Counted from the stretch's first letter, positions 43,091 to 57,200 are shown. The stretch is DNA of 64,000 nt from Linnemannia schmuckeri (GCA_029449235.1 JANATG010000001.1:1984001-2048000); one strand, 5' to 3'. Numbers and translations are program-made. The notes: generated by a model not told the origin, from the sequence alone.

Positions 43091-45463
43091 ATGATTTGCA
43101 CAAGGACCACCAAGGCTGTCCTCATCGTAAGGACACCCGCAAGCCTGCTGGCAAAGACCCTCTTGCCTGCAATTGCATCCTCATCCAGAGCCCGTCGCTT
43201 CCATTCCTCAACCCCTCACCATGCCGCCGCGACTGCCGAGACCAGTGACAACAACAAGAACAGCAATATACCCGACGATATCGACGCCCCGCTCCCCATG
43301 AGCACCAACCAGAATAAGAAGCCCACCAAGACAGCGTACTTCAATGATCAAAAGAGACGCCTCTTGACCTCTATGGATATGCTTTATCAGATTCAGGATG
43401 CACCTGCTGAGAAGCTGGACGCGACGCCACTGGACGACCAGGAGGCTCAGTACTGGGCGCGCCGCATGGACACAGCCATGACAGACCTTGAGCAAGAGCA
43501 AACTCGCCTTCGCGTCGCAGGTATGTGTGTTTCACATTTTTTATCTTTTATTGTCAGATTGTAGACATCACTTTGGGTGAGACCAACTTACTCTCGACTG
43601 CCACGGTCTCTTGACTGTCTATTAATCACCTTTTACTATGCACCCTTTTCTCTAAAACCTGATAGTCATTGGAGAGTCGAGTGGACAGGATTCGATCATG
43701 GATTTGCTTCTACCCAGTGAGCAGAATGTTCGTCGCTCTGCCAAGGATACAGGAAAGGTTCACCGCGTTCGTTATGGAAGCACATACAGGCTTCAGGATA
43801 ACGGTCAGGAGAACATTGAACAGGCACCCATCAGTTGGCTTGAGGGACTCAGCGACAAGGACGGTGGTGAGATTGTCGAAGTTCCAGGTACGGATTTTCC
43901 TTCTCATTTTTTTTACGCGACAACCTGAACCTCCGTCAAAGAAAAATCTCGAAAGATGACATACAAGGAGTGCTGACACTGGACCTTTTTCGTGACGCGA
44001 TCGTATTTCTTACAGGACTGGATTTGGATGATTTGACCATGGACGACATTGTCTACAGCAGCGACCTGATCCTTCTCAGGACAGACGCTCAACGCCAACT
44101 GTCTCTGGAACGCGAGCAACACTTCTTGAACCGCTACCGCCACAAGTCACACATCCTAGTTGTCGCAGACATGAACAACGCAGATCCTTCCGCTGAGACC
44201 TTAACCATCTCCAACCTGAAGGCCAACCTTGCCCATGCCGTCAAGTCCTCGGCCCGTGGCTACAGCAACATTCAAAACAACAAGCAGGACTCGAGCATCG
44301 CCAAGATCCTTCGTATCTCCAACCCTGAACCCATCCCCGCCATTATCGGACTGACCCCACGCAACCAATCAGAGACTCGGTACATGGAAACTGTCGGCAC
44401 GCTTCAGAGACTGGTCGCTAGTACGTTGATTTTGGAGGGACATCAGGATTATCACCGTCGGGAGGCGCTGTTGACGAGGTGTCGCGACTTGATGACTTCT
44501 GGAATTGAGAATATGGAGTCGAGACTCGATGGAAGGTTAGAGACTTTTGCACAAGTCGATAAGCTCTCGGAATTGGCGACAGAGGAGATTAAGCGGATCG
44601 AGTCTGTGGAGCATGAGAGGATGGTTGCTCAGATCACGGATGGGGAGGTGGATAAGGATGTAAGACAGATGAGGAGGATTTTGGACCATTTCTTTAAGAA
44701 GGAGGTGCCTTTCTGGATGCTCTTTGCTCGTAGTGGGGAGATCTCTGAGCGCATGCATGAGCTCTGGAGCGCTGGCGCCTTTGCCGAGACCGAGCACCGC
44801 GTATGTATTCTCACCTGCGCGTTTTTTTTTTTTTTTTTTTTTTTTTTTGAGTATGCATTTATGCATATATATTTACAGACAATATTTATACAATGTCCTT
44901 TTCTTCGATGGTAATAGATGGCGTATGCGTTGGGTAGGTTGCATCAGAGTTCACAGGAAGCCTTCCGGACAACACTCAAGGCAATCGATGCCCTATCCAC
45001 AAAACTCGAGCAAACAAAGCCCATCGGCAGCACTTCAGTCCTTCAAGACCTCACTACCGCCCGCCACCTCCTCACCACTGCCCAATCCGATACCCAACAA
45101 GAAATCAAACAGAATGACGCCTTTGTGGTCTCCAACGTTGTCTGGAAACATCGCTCCGCCTACGGAAACCCTCTGGACCATTCTTTGGCAACAGGTCGAC
45201 CTGGAGCATTGGAACGGTTGCAGAGACGCGGGCAGGTTGCTCTGGCACAAGGATTAGGATTGGAGGGGACTGCGGTTCTTACGGGCTTGGGGTTGGCGCA
45301 ACAATACCCGCCAGAGGTTTATTTGACTAGTGGAGGCTTGTTGGCGTTGGCTGGCTTAGGGTATATGCAGATCCGGTGGAAGGCTGCCGAGAGTGAGTTT
45401 AAGGCGGAAGCCGAGTCCTTGGCTGATCAACTCAAGCACGACATCGTCGTACGTATTTTTGAC

Positions 45464-45494
<31 letters not shown>

Positions 45495-45754
45495 CAATGT
45501 CGTTATTACATTTGGTAGTATTGAACTTGAATGCAGATTTAACTAACCATGTACCTTTTTTAACCTCATCTAACGTGTTTGTTTAGAACACGTACCAAGA
45601 ACAAGTGAACAAGACGATCGTAAAGCCCCTGTCAAGAGTAGTTCAAACACTGGACAATAACCTGGGCGATCGTCTGATGCGGTCATTGGAGCAGCGCAAG
45701 GTCCTAACTGGGATTAAACGCGATGCTCGAGGCGAGGACGAGATCAAGTACTAG
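43091..45754 (+). CDS. Mmc1-like fungal mitochondrial protein
   Basis: Five exons: 43091-43520, 43666-43887, 44016-44800, 44918-45448 and 45587-45754, with consistent phases, total 711 residues. A clear matrix presequence (MICTRTTKAVLIVRTPASLLAKTLL...RARRFHSST) starts the protein. The next part contains VIGESSGQDSIMDLLLP, which looks like a degenerate P-loop (GESSxGQD without the GKS/T Lys), and SHILVVADMNNAD, resembling a GTPase core. Then come long helices (residues about 380-560) and a Gly/Leu-rich hydrophobic hairpin LGLEGTAVLTGLGLAQQYPPEVYLTSGGLLALAGLGYM about 600-640. This fits Mmc1, a fungus-specific mitochondrial protein related to dynamin-like folds; the assignment is from memory of the family and is tentative. 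Start chosen at the Met opening the presequence. Introns 3 and 4 carry T27 and T29 runs. Confidence 0.62.
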
Positions 45755-45965
45755 ACACACATTTATCACACACATTTTACACCCAACCCCCTCCACTCAC
45801 TTATGACAACAAAGGCCAAAACTTCGACCAAACTGCGATACGTATTAAAGGGTTTTTTTGTTATCAGCCATCCCATTACAATCGCATCGCGTCGTTTTTT
45901 ATTCGTATTATGATTAAGTAGGAATTAAGTATCATGAAGAAGGCAGGAGGGAGGAGGACAGATGT

Positions 45966-47054
45966 TTAGGCCAAAAAGATACCGATGGCGGTGGCCAAGA
46001 AGGCAGAGACAACGATGACAGCCTTGTTGGCACCAGCAGCATTGCCGCCAGTTCCAGGAGTAGCCGAAGGCTTGTTTCCAGCACCAGTGGACGTAGAGCT
46101 CACAACACCCGTCGAGACAGTCCCATTGACCGCAGGAAGGGTAGCAGTAGGCGTCGCAAATGAGGGTGTCGCAGTAACCGAAGAATTCGTCGCCGTCGCA
46201 GAAGGCACACCCGTAGTAACATTCCCACCACCAGGCAACTGTCCATCAACACAAGCCTGGGCAGCTGGCAAAAGACCATCGGGATGAGGGCCAGACCAAT
46301 CCCACTGTTCTCCGAAAATGACACGGACGCCGTATGTGGATTTGGAGACGACACAGTCGGCGCTGTTCTGGCAGCAGCGCATGGCGTAGAGGCCATCGGT
46401 GGGCTCGATCACATTCACGAAGTGCTTGTAGCCCGCGCAGCTTGCTCCTACTGGGGCGCGGATGTCGTATTGACCGCCGCTGAAAAAAAATAAGGGTAAA
46501 ACGAGGAGGTAGGTTATGATTAATGGTTGAAAATGGCGATCGAAGGGGTTTGTTAATAGTGAAGAAAGAAGAGCGATGAAGAACGTGGAGACTTACGCAT
46601 CACAGGGGTTCAAGTTGTACTTCGAAGGATCGATTTGTCCCTGAAAACCAGAATCCAGATAAAAAAAAACTATTAGTTTACCCAGAAAGTTCAAAAGCAA
46701 CATCCACATCGAAAAGCATGCATTTTTTTTCTCCCTGTTATTTGTCAATTGTGCATTGCATTTGTTTGTCTCCCTTACACTGATTTGGACCCAGCTATCG
46801 CCAGTAGCCCAATGGACAGAAGCAACAAACCCATCAGGGAAAACCTTGGCCCCAGGAGCCTTCGGGTTTGCCTTGTTACAGAAGGCAATTGCGGAATCTT
46901 CGTTGGCAGCTATGTCGCCTCCGACCATGGGTGGGAGGAAGAAACAATAGCTGTCGGCCGAGTCGAGGGATGCGATCTGACCCTGGGCGGAAGTCAAGGC
47001 GAGGAGGGCTGTTGAGGCGAGGAGTACTGTCACAGTGGTGGTGGTGGAATGCAT
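45966..47054 (-). CDS. Secreted GPI-anchored cell-surface protein
   Basis: Three exons: 47054-46779, 46640-46597 (44 nt) and 46479-45966, giving 277 residues. A signal peptide MHSTTTTVTVLLASTALLALTSA leads a ~150-residue globular part with Cys (DSYCFFLPP, FCNKANP, LNPCDA, ASCAGYKHFVNVIEP, MRCCQNSADC). A Ser/Thr/Pro/Gly-rich stalk of about 80 residues follows. The end GGNAAGANKAVIVVSAFLATAIGIFLA has small residues plus a hydrophobic tail, the signature of a GPI anchor signal. Proteins of this layout are common on fungal walls; the domain around CFFLPP...YGVRVIFGEQWD recurs in fungal secreted proteins but its function is unknown to me. Confidence 0.75.
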
Positions 47055-50000
47055 TTTTTAGAAGAGGAAGGGGGAGGAGGGTTTCTAGGTGAAAGTAAGG
47101 AAGTTGGGAAATGGAGGAGAGAAAGGAAGGAAAGTTGAGGAAGTTGAAAAGGAAGTGCCGAGCTAGTTGAAAGAGGAGGATAAGGGAGCAAGCAAGCAAA
47201 AGCTGGTCGCTATATAGACGCGGGTTGTGAAGCGTATAGTAGGGGTCGTTACGGAGACGGAGATAGGAGATAGAAGAAGGAACTAAAAATGCTTGAGCGG
47301 TTGAAGGGGAAGGAACGAGAGAAAAAAAGGGGAGTAAAAATTAGCAGAAAGAGATGGAGAGTCGCAAGGGCGTCTCTTTTTATTCAGCCTGTGGAGAGAA
47401 CGAGCGAAGGAGAGCGAGTAAATGAGAGGAATGGCCAGTCGTTCCGGGTAAAAGTAGGTGGTCCAACTTGGGAGTTTGGTTGGGTCCATCTAAACCATTC
47501 TTCGGTGGAGGGTACTTCCACATTCTGCACATTCAAATGAGAGTAGTAAGGGAATGGCTGAGAGAGAAAGACATAATATGGGCTCACAAAAAACAAAGGT
47601 ATCCATTCACCCTCTGTCCATCCTAATGAGGGCAAAAGAAAACCTTGGCTAGCTTTACGCCCTTTTTGTTGATGTTGCTGTTATTAGTTTGGGTGGTCGG
47701 TTGGTTAGGTGGTTGCCATACTAGTTTGCATTGTTGGTCACAAGAGAAAAAAGAGGACGAGGAAAAGGTGGGTGTGGGGTTGAATCATATGCCACGAAGA
47801 ACTAGGATGGAAGGAACTGTTCAAACCATGAGTAAAGCTATTTTGACCGTTCAGCCAGCAGCGAAGAGTTTGGGCGAGGGCCAAAGATGGGGGTTGAAGT
47901 TTTCAAGCGGACATTGCTGAGAGACAAAAAATGTCCAGCAGGAGTCAAGATGTCCATTTCAAGCGAAGGGCGTCTACTTTGTCTGTCTGCTTAAATTCGT
48001 AAATGAGAGGCATGAAGCGATCATGTGTATCTTTCTTGTCAGTTTTCAAAGCCCGGCTCTCATACTGTTACATTTGTCAAATACATCAACAAACAAAACA
48101 AACAGACAACAGCCAAAAAAAAGCGAAGGAAAGCCTTTTGTGTTTGTGCGCGTGCAATGTGTCGATAAATGAGAATATTTTTTTATGTTTGTTGTTTGTA
48201 AATATGTGTGTGTCTGGACAAAAATAACAAGAAAAGGCACAAAGGAGGTGATTCCATTTTGAACCTATCGATGACCTTAAAACGGTCCATGTGCTGTCCG
48301 TTCTCTGGTGAGGGGCGAGATGGAGGCTGGACAGTCTGTGTTTTTGTGTCCACACGGACCATTGCGCCGCCCTTTTTTTGATCAAAGGCATACAGCAAGG
48401 TCTTGGTCGAGTATAAAAATACTTATTCGCCTTTGTGTTCAAGTATGTAGGTTTCTGAATAATAATACAGAAGTGAAAAAAGCAACGACAACCAACAACA
48501 TCCATCTGTCAAGAGGATAATTGAAAAGACAGATGGGGACTAACTGTTCAAAGTCTTTTCATGAATATATAGGAAATGATGCTGGATTGTTTCTTGATAG
48601 GCGTAAAAAAGGCGGATGGAGCGTCGCGTTAGAAAGGCCAATTCGAAAGGGGTTCTTTGCCTTCGAACGCAGGTGAGGAATAAAGAACGTGCTCTTAATG
48701 ATAGGCTCGTTCCTACACAAATTCATCGAGTCTCTAGCTTACATGCACTATGCACCGAAATACTTTTGTCGGCTGTATGTGAGCTGCACCATGCACTATT
48801 GAGATCCGGGGATTTCTAAAAAATCTGGGCAAACAATTTGGCCGCTTACACATGCTAATTTCAGTCTGTGTCCAAGTGCATGAAAATTGGTGGCGGAGAT
48901 AGTTAAAGCCCATTTTATATCTACCTGATGATTCTACCCAATGGGCAACGGATGTGATGATCGAGCAAATGTGAAAGAAGGAAGACAGAATGTATGAGCC
49001 ATTGCTGCATGGCTTCGAGGGATGAACACCCAATCACATGAGTGGTTCGATTGCTCTCCCTTTTACATCATTACATATCCAAGACTCAAAAGAGTCAGCC
49101 TCAGCGTGGGCGAAGGCATAGACAAGAGCAACGTGAACACTCTGCTGGCATGCATGGGTCAAGAGCCACGAGTGAGTCTTGGCACATGACCTTGGAGATA
49201 ATCGTATGTGCTTGCAACATCATGGGAGATTGACATAAGGTCAAATTATAAGAACGGGCTTGGTTATTTTTGTCAGAAGACAGCGGCAGTAGTAGTAGCT
49301 AAAGCAGGTCTCCCAGAGAACAGGTATAAGCCTCTTCCAAAGTTTTCTTCATTTGAACCATGCTCGCCGGGAGTTAAATAAGCTTAAGAGGGAGTTTTAA
49401 GCCGCGGGACACAGCGAGATAGTACTTTTATATCAGCATTAGGATCGCAGGGAGGGATAGTAAAAGAATGCGAGAAAAGGGCATGAAAGACTCCGAGCAT
49501 CATAATTGATTAAAAAGGAGAGAAGGGGGCAAAAAAAAAGGAGCCGAGCCACGTTTTTTCTGTACTTTATCGATAACAAAAAAAAAAAAAAAAAAAAAAA
49601 AATGCCGAGAGAACGAATAGGAATCGTCGGCCGACATGTGTTTATTGCTTACACCTCAAAAAGCCTTCTGCATGCAATGGTGTGGGGAGATTGTTGTTTT
49701 TTTTTGGAATTGGTGAGCTGCTGATGTGGGGAAGAAACGAAAGAGGGAGAAGAGACAACAACAATCATCATCAACAACTGATCAAGCTGGACGACTGAGA
49801 GCCAGAAACCGATAATAAAAGATTAACAGTGATCTTTGGGAGTGTCCTTGTGCAACATCGATTATGCACCCTGATCCTGATCGGAGGCAACTCTCTTTCT
49901 CTTAGATGACTTGTCATCATGAGTCCTACTCTTCTTCTCCCTTCGTACCATAGGCTACATAGCCCTTGGATGTGAAAGATAAGGGGTTGTCATTTTAACA

Positions 50001-51070
50001 AAATGAAAGGGACGCAAAGCTTGAGTTCTGCCTAGATGAAAACTAATTGGTCAGGCGATATAATAAGTCACTTGTCCCTAGTCCTGTTTGTTCGAAAGCC
50101 CTGGACAAATGATAATGGAGGGGTATAGCTTTACGCCCTCGCTATCTGCTCTACCTACTAGAACTTGTTGTTTGCTAGACAAACAGACATAAAGGTTAAG
50201 CAAAACAAAGATAGCACGATCAAGGTTGTGTCTTGATCCAAGTCTTCATCAAGCAAATATGAAAAAAGTCAGTGAGCAAATGCGTCTTTTTTTCACTCTT
50301 TCCGTCCCTCATACATAGGCGCATGGCCGATGACGGATGAGCTGCACGAGCAAGATCAAGTTTTTTTGTGGGCAATGTTGTTTGCTTCTGCAGGGGTGTA
50401 AGGGTGTGCTCGCTGTGTTTCTTGGTGGTGGAGAAAACGGAAGAAAAAAAAATGAAGAAAGAAAACGAAAGATGCATGATGGTAAGGAGTTAGGTGCGAG
50501 CGAGTCGATGGAAGGATGGTTATGCTGAACTGTCCTTTCTCCTCCGTTGTTCCTTGCTTTTTTTTGTGCTTCACTCTCCCTCACCCCTCTCACTTTTATC
50601 TGTACTCGTTTTTCTGACAAAACAAACAAACAAGAGAAAAACAACAAGAGTGGGTTGATCCCTTATCTAAGGGTTCTGCACCCCCCCCCCCCCCTTTTTT
50701 TTTTTTTTTTCTTTTCTTTCAAACAAGCTCGGACATTACGCTCTGCCACGAGAGGCGAAAGAGACCCCTTGCTGTTTTCCGTATAGTGAATTGCGGTCAC
50801 TGATAAGAAACATTCGGCCTGCTTGTAATGGGAGTCGTACGCTGCTTGGACACTAGAGTCAGTCAGTCCAGGTTTTAGATCCGTGAAACCATTCAGATTG
50901 CCGAGACCACATTTTTCTTGTTCCTGACCTATGTTCTTCAGCCACCATCCATGCTCATACATCCGTGTGCGTCCTCTGCATTGACTCCAACACTAAGCAA
51001 CATCCATCTCTATGGAGCAAACAAAAAACAAACAAAGAAAAGCCGAAACGATCCGGAACTCGCAAATTCA

Positions 51071-51072
<2 letters not shown>

Positions 51073-51106
<34 letters not shown>
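51073..51106 (+). repeat. A34 homopolymer
   Basis: An uninterrupted run of 34 A, followed by GAAAAAG. It could be a retrotransposon tail, but neither flank matches the LINE or SINE in this window and no TSD was seen. Confidence 0.9.
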
Positions 51107-51108
<2 letters not shown>

Positions 51109-51329
51109 AAAAGACATGAGCAGAAGGATTAAATGCTGAGGTGGTTGGTGGCAGTGGACATTCACCCCTCTGATATCCCATCTCGTCAACAACAAGAAAG
51201 AGGAGGATGGCAGATTCCGGGTTCTTTCATTCGATACTTCCTCCATATTACTGTCCCTATTCTTTCCTAGAGGCGTACAAAAAAAATGAACTTCAAAAGT
51301 CTTTTTGTCCATGCGGACCAAGTCAGTTC

Positions 51330-51330
<1 letters not shown>

Positions 51331-51372
<42 letters not shown>
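51331..51372 (+). repeat. A42 homopolymer
   Basis: An uninterrupted run of 42 A, the longest in the window. No family match upstream of it. Confidence 0.9.
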
Positions 51373-51374
<2 letters not shown>

Positions 51375-54228
51375 AGACAACAAACAAACACAGGGCAAAA
51401 AAAAAAAAACAAGCCCACAAACCATCAAACCAATAAACCATCCTAAGATTCCCACCTTCCCCACGGGCACTCTAACCAACAACAACAAGGAAATGCTCGG
51501 GGAGCGTATTGTTTTTTTATATAACTGTTCGTGGATGGAGAAACAGAGTGGGGAGCAAATGCTAATCCCCGTATCTTCTCTCCATCCCACACATTTGGCT
51601 CCCTTTTTTCGTTTGACGATTGGACGTACACTTTCTTTTTTATTTTTTTCTCTCCGTAATTGCCCCAAGCCCTTGGTTGGTTTTCGTAGCACAAGTGACG
51701 GAAATCAAGGGGAAATGTCAAAAAATAGGTCAAATAATGGAGTGGACACGAATTGAATCCGGCTGGTGGATAGCAAGGTTAGCGCATATTTTAGCCCTAC
51801 CTATCCAGTTCTCCCTCCCTCCCTTGTTCCCCTCCACCCCCGCCTTAAAAATAAGAAACAAGACAGCTGTCCGTTCTAGCCGCTTTATGATCATTGTTGT
51901 TGGGTGGGACAGAAGCACGCACACATACCCGTAGCGTGTGCGTCTCCGAAGAAGGAACTTTTAGGAGAAAGCAAAAGAGAGAAAGAAAGGGACCATGATA
52001 TTCCAGGGGGAGACGTTCAAACCTCGGGGAGAATCGCAAGCGAGATGAACGTCTCTACTTTTTTTTTGACTGCTAAGATTTCATGGAGGTACCAGAGATC
52101 TAGCTGCGGACTTTTATGTGTCTGGTGTATGTATCGTATGGCCGCCATGCATTGTAAAAAAGGGGTCCTATCCTGACTGGCTAGCAAGGGTCGCATGGTA
52201 CTTGATAGAAAATTTTGCATTCAGATCGAGTCAAGCAAGAGTCGTTTATTTATTTGTTTTTCAGTTGATCGAGGTTCGAAGGTTGAGAGAGTACAAGGGA
52301 AGATGTGAATGGAGAACGACAGGTTGGAGAAAAAAATGCGAGGGACTGAGAGCAAGGGGAGGGAGGGGAATGGAAGGGTTGATGAGAGTTGAGTGAGAGT
52401 AGTACGAGCCAGGCAACAAAAAAAAAGATGCATGACACCCCCTTCGATTCCGATATCTTCCTCGCCCTCTCTCTGCTCTCTTACACTACAACAGGAAGGA
52501 AATCTGTTCCGTGATCGAATTTCTTTATCTTTCAGAAAATTATCGAAGGGAAAGGGAGGGCTCATTTTTTTCCATTGTTGGTCACTCGCTCTAACTCATT
52601 ACATCCATATCCACTATCCATTGGACCAGCACATCCGAACAGGGTCAAAGGGACAGAGACACACAGTCACATCTCTTATTCGTTCACTGACTGAGTGCTT
52701 CCTTGTCTCTCAAAAGAACCATCCCTATTCATATTTCAATAGCAGATCGTGCTGTCGTAGATCTGTCGACAATAAAGGGACATCGTCCAACACATCCTCA
52801 ACACAGCTCAAACTGAGTACGATACATCGTGGCATGAAGAGAGGAATGCTGTGTGGATAAGGGATAGAGGGAGAGAACAGATCAGCCACAGGAGAAAAAT
52901 AGGAGGCGTTGTACACCACCACACCACCATCTATGTAATAAAGAATTTTCGCACTAGACCTTGCAGCAAAGAAGCAGACTAGATATGAAAGGATGACGAT
53001 GATGATGATATTTCTTTTTTTTCTCCATAGGAGAGAGGAAAGAGCCTTCGTTCTTTCTTTTTTTTTTCCGACAATCATTGAGATTCGAATGCCCGTGACT
53101 TTGTAAGAGAGAGAGAGCTGTACTAGTATAGGAATGAATCCAGTGAAGCGAGTGGTGAGGGGAAGGAGAAGGGGAAAGAGAAGGAAGAGTGAAAGAGGGA
53201 TAGTGGACCACTGGCGCATCTCTCTCGTTCATTCGACACCAACCGGAAAGTTAAAATGTTCCCCCTTCCCTATTCTTTAGCAGCAAAGCAAAGTGAACAA
53301 CGAGAAATTCAATTTTCCATATGACAGCAGACAAAAAAAAAAAAAAATCCGAGGTGAACCTTGCCCCCGATAGCCTTAGTTATATAATTCAGTCGGAGTG
53401 TATTCAATCTCGTAAAGGAGATATGACTCGGGCGAGTCGATCCCGCTTTTTTATGCACTCTCTCGTTTCTGTATGCTTGCTCATTGCCTTGAACTTGGTT
53501 GAGGTATTGTTTTTTTTCGCTCTCCATCATCATCGGTCCATTTGTCCCATCTCCTCCCCCTTTCTCGGTCTTGGGTTGCCTTTTATCGCAGTCTGTCAAC
53601 AAAACAGAGAGAGGATATTCATGGACCCAGTGGAAAGCAAAAAAAAAAAGGGTTTTTGTTCTTGTATCTGATCAACAGACACAAACAAAGACAAAAGTGT
53701 GTTGATTATCGTCAACAACGGACCCTTCTCCTTCTCCCATCCAATCCACTCCATCCATCCCCCTGCCCTTCGGAACATATAAAAACTCACCTCGGATTCT
53801 TTTTCCTTCTCTCTTCTTTTTTCTTCTTTCCTTTCCTTCTTCACTCGTCTCCCTGTCTTTTTCCTCTCTTTTTGTTCTTTAACATCTCCTTCCTCCTCGT
53901 TCCTCTTCTCTCCTTCGCTCACACTTACATCCACACCCGCACTTCCCCACTCTTTTCCTCCACACATCCCTTCTGTAACATCGTTTAACAAAGAGACTGC
54001 TCACCTCTTTTCACCCTTTGTTCTCATCGGATCCTTTTCTTACTTTCTTTACATACCTTGTACCATTTCCCTATATCCCCTCCTTCTCCTTTTTACATAT
54101 TCGCTCTTGACTTCTTATTGTATTTGCAAAAACAGCATCGTTCCTCTGTATATTCATCATCACTTGCCTTTTCTTTCTCTGTACAACCAACAAACCCCCT
54201 TCTTTTTTAACATACACATTTCATTACA

Positions 54229-57200
54229 ATGGAAGCCTTCATGAACAGCAATAACGTCGAGAGCAACGGCTCCTGGGCCGGTGCCCTCCCCGTCAAGCAG
54301 GGTCTCTATGACCCCGTGAACGAGAAGGACTCTTGCGGTGTCGGTTTTATCGCCAACATCAAGGGAGAGCACTCCCACCGCATCCTCAAGGACGCCTCCA
54401 ACATTCTCTGCAACATGGTATGTTCACTCCCCACCTTGGCTCACTTATTTTTCCTACCCCACTTCTCCCTTCACTCTTTCATTCCACTCCATCTCATCCG
54501 CAGCTTGTCAGCTTCCTGCTCACCTCATCCTCACTCTCACGCTAGTCTCCACAGCACAACACCATACAACACGCACGTTTTTTTCTTCCTTAGTTTGTTT
54601 ATATACGCAAACAAACACTTGTTTCACGCACACCCTATTTTCATCTCATCATTGTCTTGTCAGATAAAACACTTCAAATCCATCTCACACAAAAAAACAA
54701 TTTATTTTATTATGAGTAGACTCATCGTGGTGCCACCTCTGCCGACCCTCGCGACGGTGATGGTGCCGGTGTCATGACTGGTATGCCCCATACCTTTATG
54801 GTCGAGGAGGCCTCCCGCCTCAACATCGCCCTCCCCGGCCAGGGCGAGTACGCCGTCGGTAACGTCTTCCTCCGCCCTGACGAGCCCCACGTCCACGAGC
54901 AAAAGTCGACCTTTGAGTCCATTGCCCAGCAGATTGGCCTTAAGGTTCTTGGTTGGCGTGCCGTCCCAGTCGACAACTCCATTCTCGGACCCTCTGCAAA
55001 GTCAAAGGAGCCATCGATCCAACAACCCTTTGTTGTTCTTGACCCCGCTGTCCATGCAAAGTTCGACAACAAACTCTTCAACCGTCAGTTGTACCTCTTG
55101 AGAAAGCAGGCCACCCACGCCATCACACTCAAGAACTGGTTCTACATCTGCTCACTTTCTAACCAGAACATTGTCTACAAGGGTCAGCTCTCGCCTGTTC
55201 AGGTCTACGACTTCTTCTATGATCTTCAGAACCACAAGTACACTACCCACTTTGCCTTGGTCCACTCTCGTTTCTCGACCAACACCTTCCCCTCTTGGGA
55301 TCGTGCTCAGCCTATGCGATGGGCTGCTCACAACGGTAAGCACTTCTATTATCAATTTCTCTTTCGAGATTATCATATGAGTAATCTTGGCCTTCTACAC
55401 TGTGAATCTGCAAGCAGAAATACAAACACACGACAACCCTTTTTTCGATTATATCAACAACAAGAGACAAACAAACAAACAAACCTTGTTAAGCAACACA
55501 CACAATGCGCGTACAACAACAGACTACATCCACTCTTCCTTCCTTCGGTCTTTTTTTGCGGGGAGAGAGGCAGAGAGGATAAAGGGATAAAGAGAAAGAG
55601 GTCACTATCTGGTTAAGGTTCAATTCAAAATAATTCTCCTTGAGTACTCTATCCAACATTGGCCAATCACAGCGGCGCATCTTATCTCGCCCTTCCGAGC
55701 CAGGGAGGCGTTAGCTCTCTTTTCCATGCAACTTGGGCGATGACTTGCTCTCTTTTATTCCTCTCCGCCCATGTGACATTCTGCGACCGAATCCACCTAT
55801 GATATCAGCGATTTCCCTTCTCTTCTCTCTGCTCCACCCCCTTAAATTTTTTGGCTCAAAATTCAATCCACGCTATAATACTTTACATACTAATTTCCTT
55901 CATGACTTCCTTATCAACTTTATAGGTGAGATTAACACTCTCCGTGGTAACAAGAACTGGATGAGGGCTCGCGAGGGTGTCATGTCCTCCGACTACTTTG
56001 GCTCCGACCTCCAGAAGCTCTTCCCCATCATCGAGGAGGGCGGTTCTGACTCCTCTGCTTTCGACAACGTCCTCGAGTTGCTCGTCGTCAATGGTGTCCT
56101 CACTCTCCCCGAGGCCATCATGATGATGTTGCCCGAGGCTTGGCAGTCAAACACCAACATCGAGCCCGAGAAGAAGGCCTGGTACGAGTGGGCTGCCTGT
56201 CTTATGGAGCCCTACGACGGTCCCGGTAAGTTCTTTAGCAAAATGTTCACTTTAGTTCTACCCACTATCGCGTGGTCCAATGACAACAGAGCTCGCCATA
56301 AACTTTAGTCACTAATATGGTATGACTATTTACCCTCATGATAACATAGCCTTGATGACCTTCTCTGACGGACGTTACTGCGGTGCTTCCTTGGACAGAA
56401 ACGGTCTTCGTCCTTGCCGTTTCTACAAGACCACCGACGGTCTCATGATCTGCGCCTCTGAGGTCGGAACCATGAACATTGCCCCCGAGCGCATTCTCGA
56501 GAAGGGCCGTCTCCAGCCTGGAAAGATGCTCTTGGTTGATACTTTGGAAGGTCGCGTCGTCGATGACCGCGAGTTGAAGCTCTCGATCGCTGCCCGCCAC
56601 AACTTCCGCCAGTGGGTCGACACCCAGATGTTGTCGATGGATGATGCTCTCGCCAACGCACCCAAGTTCGACATGGTAGCCTCGATCGATGATGTTGCCT
56701 TGACTCAGGATCCCCGCCTTCCTGCCTTCAAGTTCACCATTGAACAGCTCAACCTTCTCCTTCTCCCCATGACCACCGACGGAAAGGAGGCCTTGGGTTC
56801 CATGGGTAACGATGCTCCTCTCGCCTGTCTCTCGAGTGAGCCTCAGATTGTCTTTGAGTACTTCCGTCAGTTGTTTGCTCAAGTTACCAACCCTCCCATT
56901 GATCCCATTCGTGAGGAGATTGTCATGAGCTTGGAATGCTACGTCGGACCCGAGGGCAACCTTTTGGAGATGAACCCCGGCCAGTGCCACAAGCTGAAGC
57001 TCCCTACCCCCGTCCTCACCTTGAGCGAGATGGAGGCTATCAAGAACTTTGACATCACCCGTGCTGACTGGACTACCCGTGTCATCGACATCACTTTCGC
57101 CAAGAGCGAGGGACCTGCTGGATACCTCCCCTGCCTCGACCGTGTCTGCGCCGAGGTTGCTGCTGCTATTGAGGATGGTGTCAAGATTGTTATCCTCTCT

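Larger units (their letters stand above)
47055..54228. other. Gene-poor 7.2-kb region upstream of GLT1
   Basis: No gene could be supported. The sequence has many A, T and C homopolymers (A24 at 49578, C14/T16 at 50682-50710, A34 at 51073, A42 at 51331), pyrimidine-rich DNA over 53700-54220 that is surely the GLT1 promoter and leader, and short frames with little coding character. A possible pair of small - strand exons lies at 49862-50170 (see findings). Confidence 0.45.

Noticed and set aside
49270..49440. Stretch with loose resemblance to 5S rRNA motifs (AGCTAAAGCAGG, ATAGTAC)
   Set aside because: The stems of a 5S rRNA cannot be formed and the internal control region is absent.
50682..51372. 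Homopolymer-rich area considered as a CRISPR-like or satellite array
   Set aside because: Only single-base runs without a repeated unit plus spacer structure.
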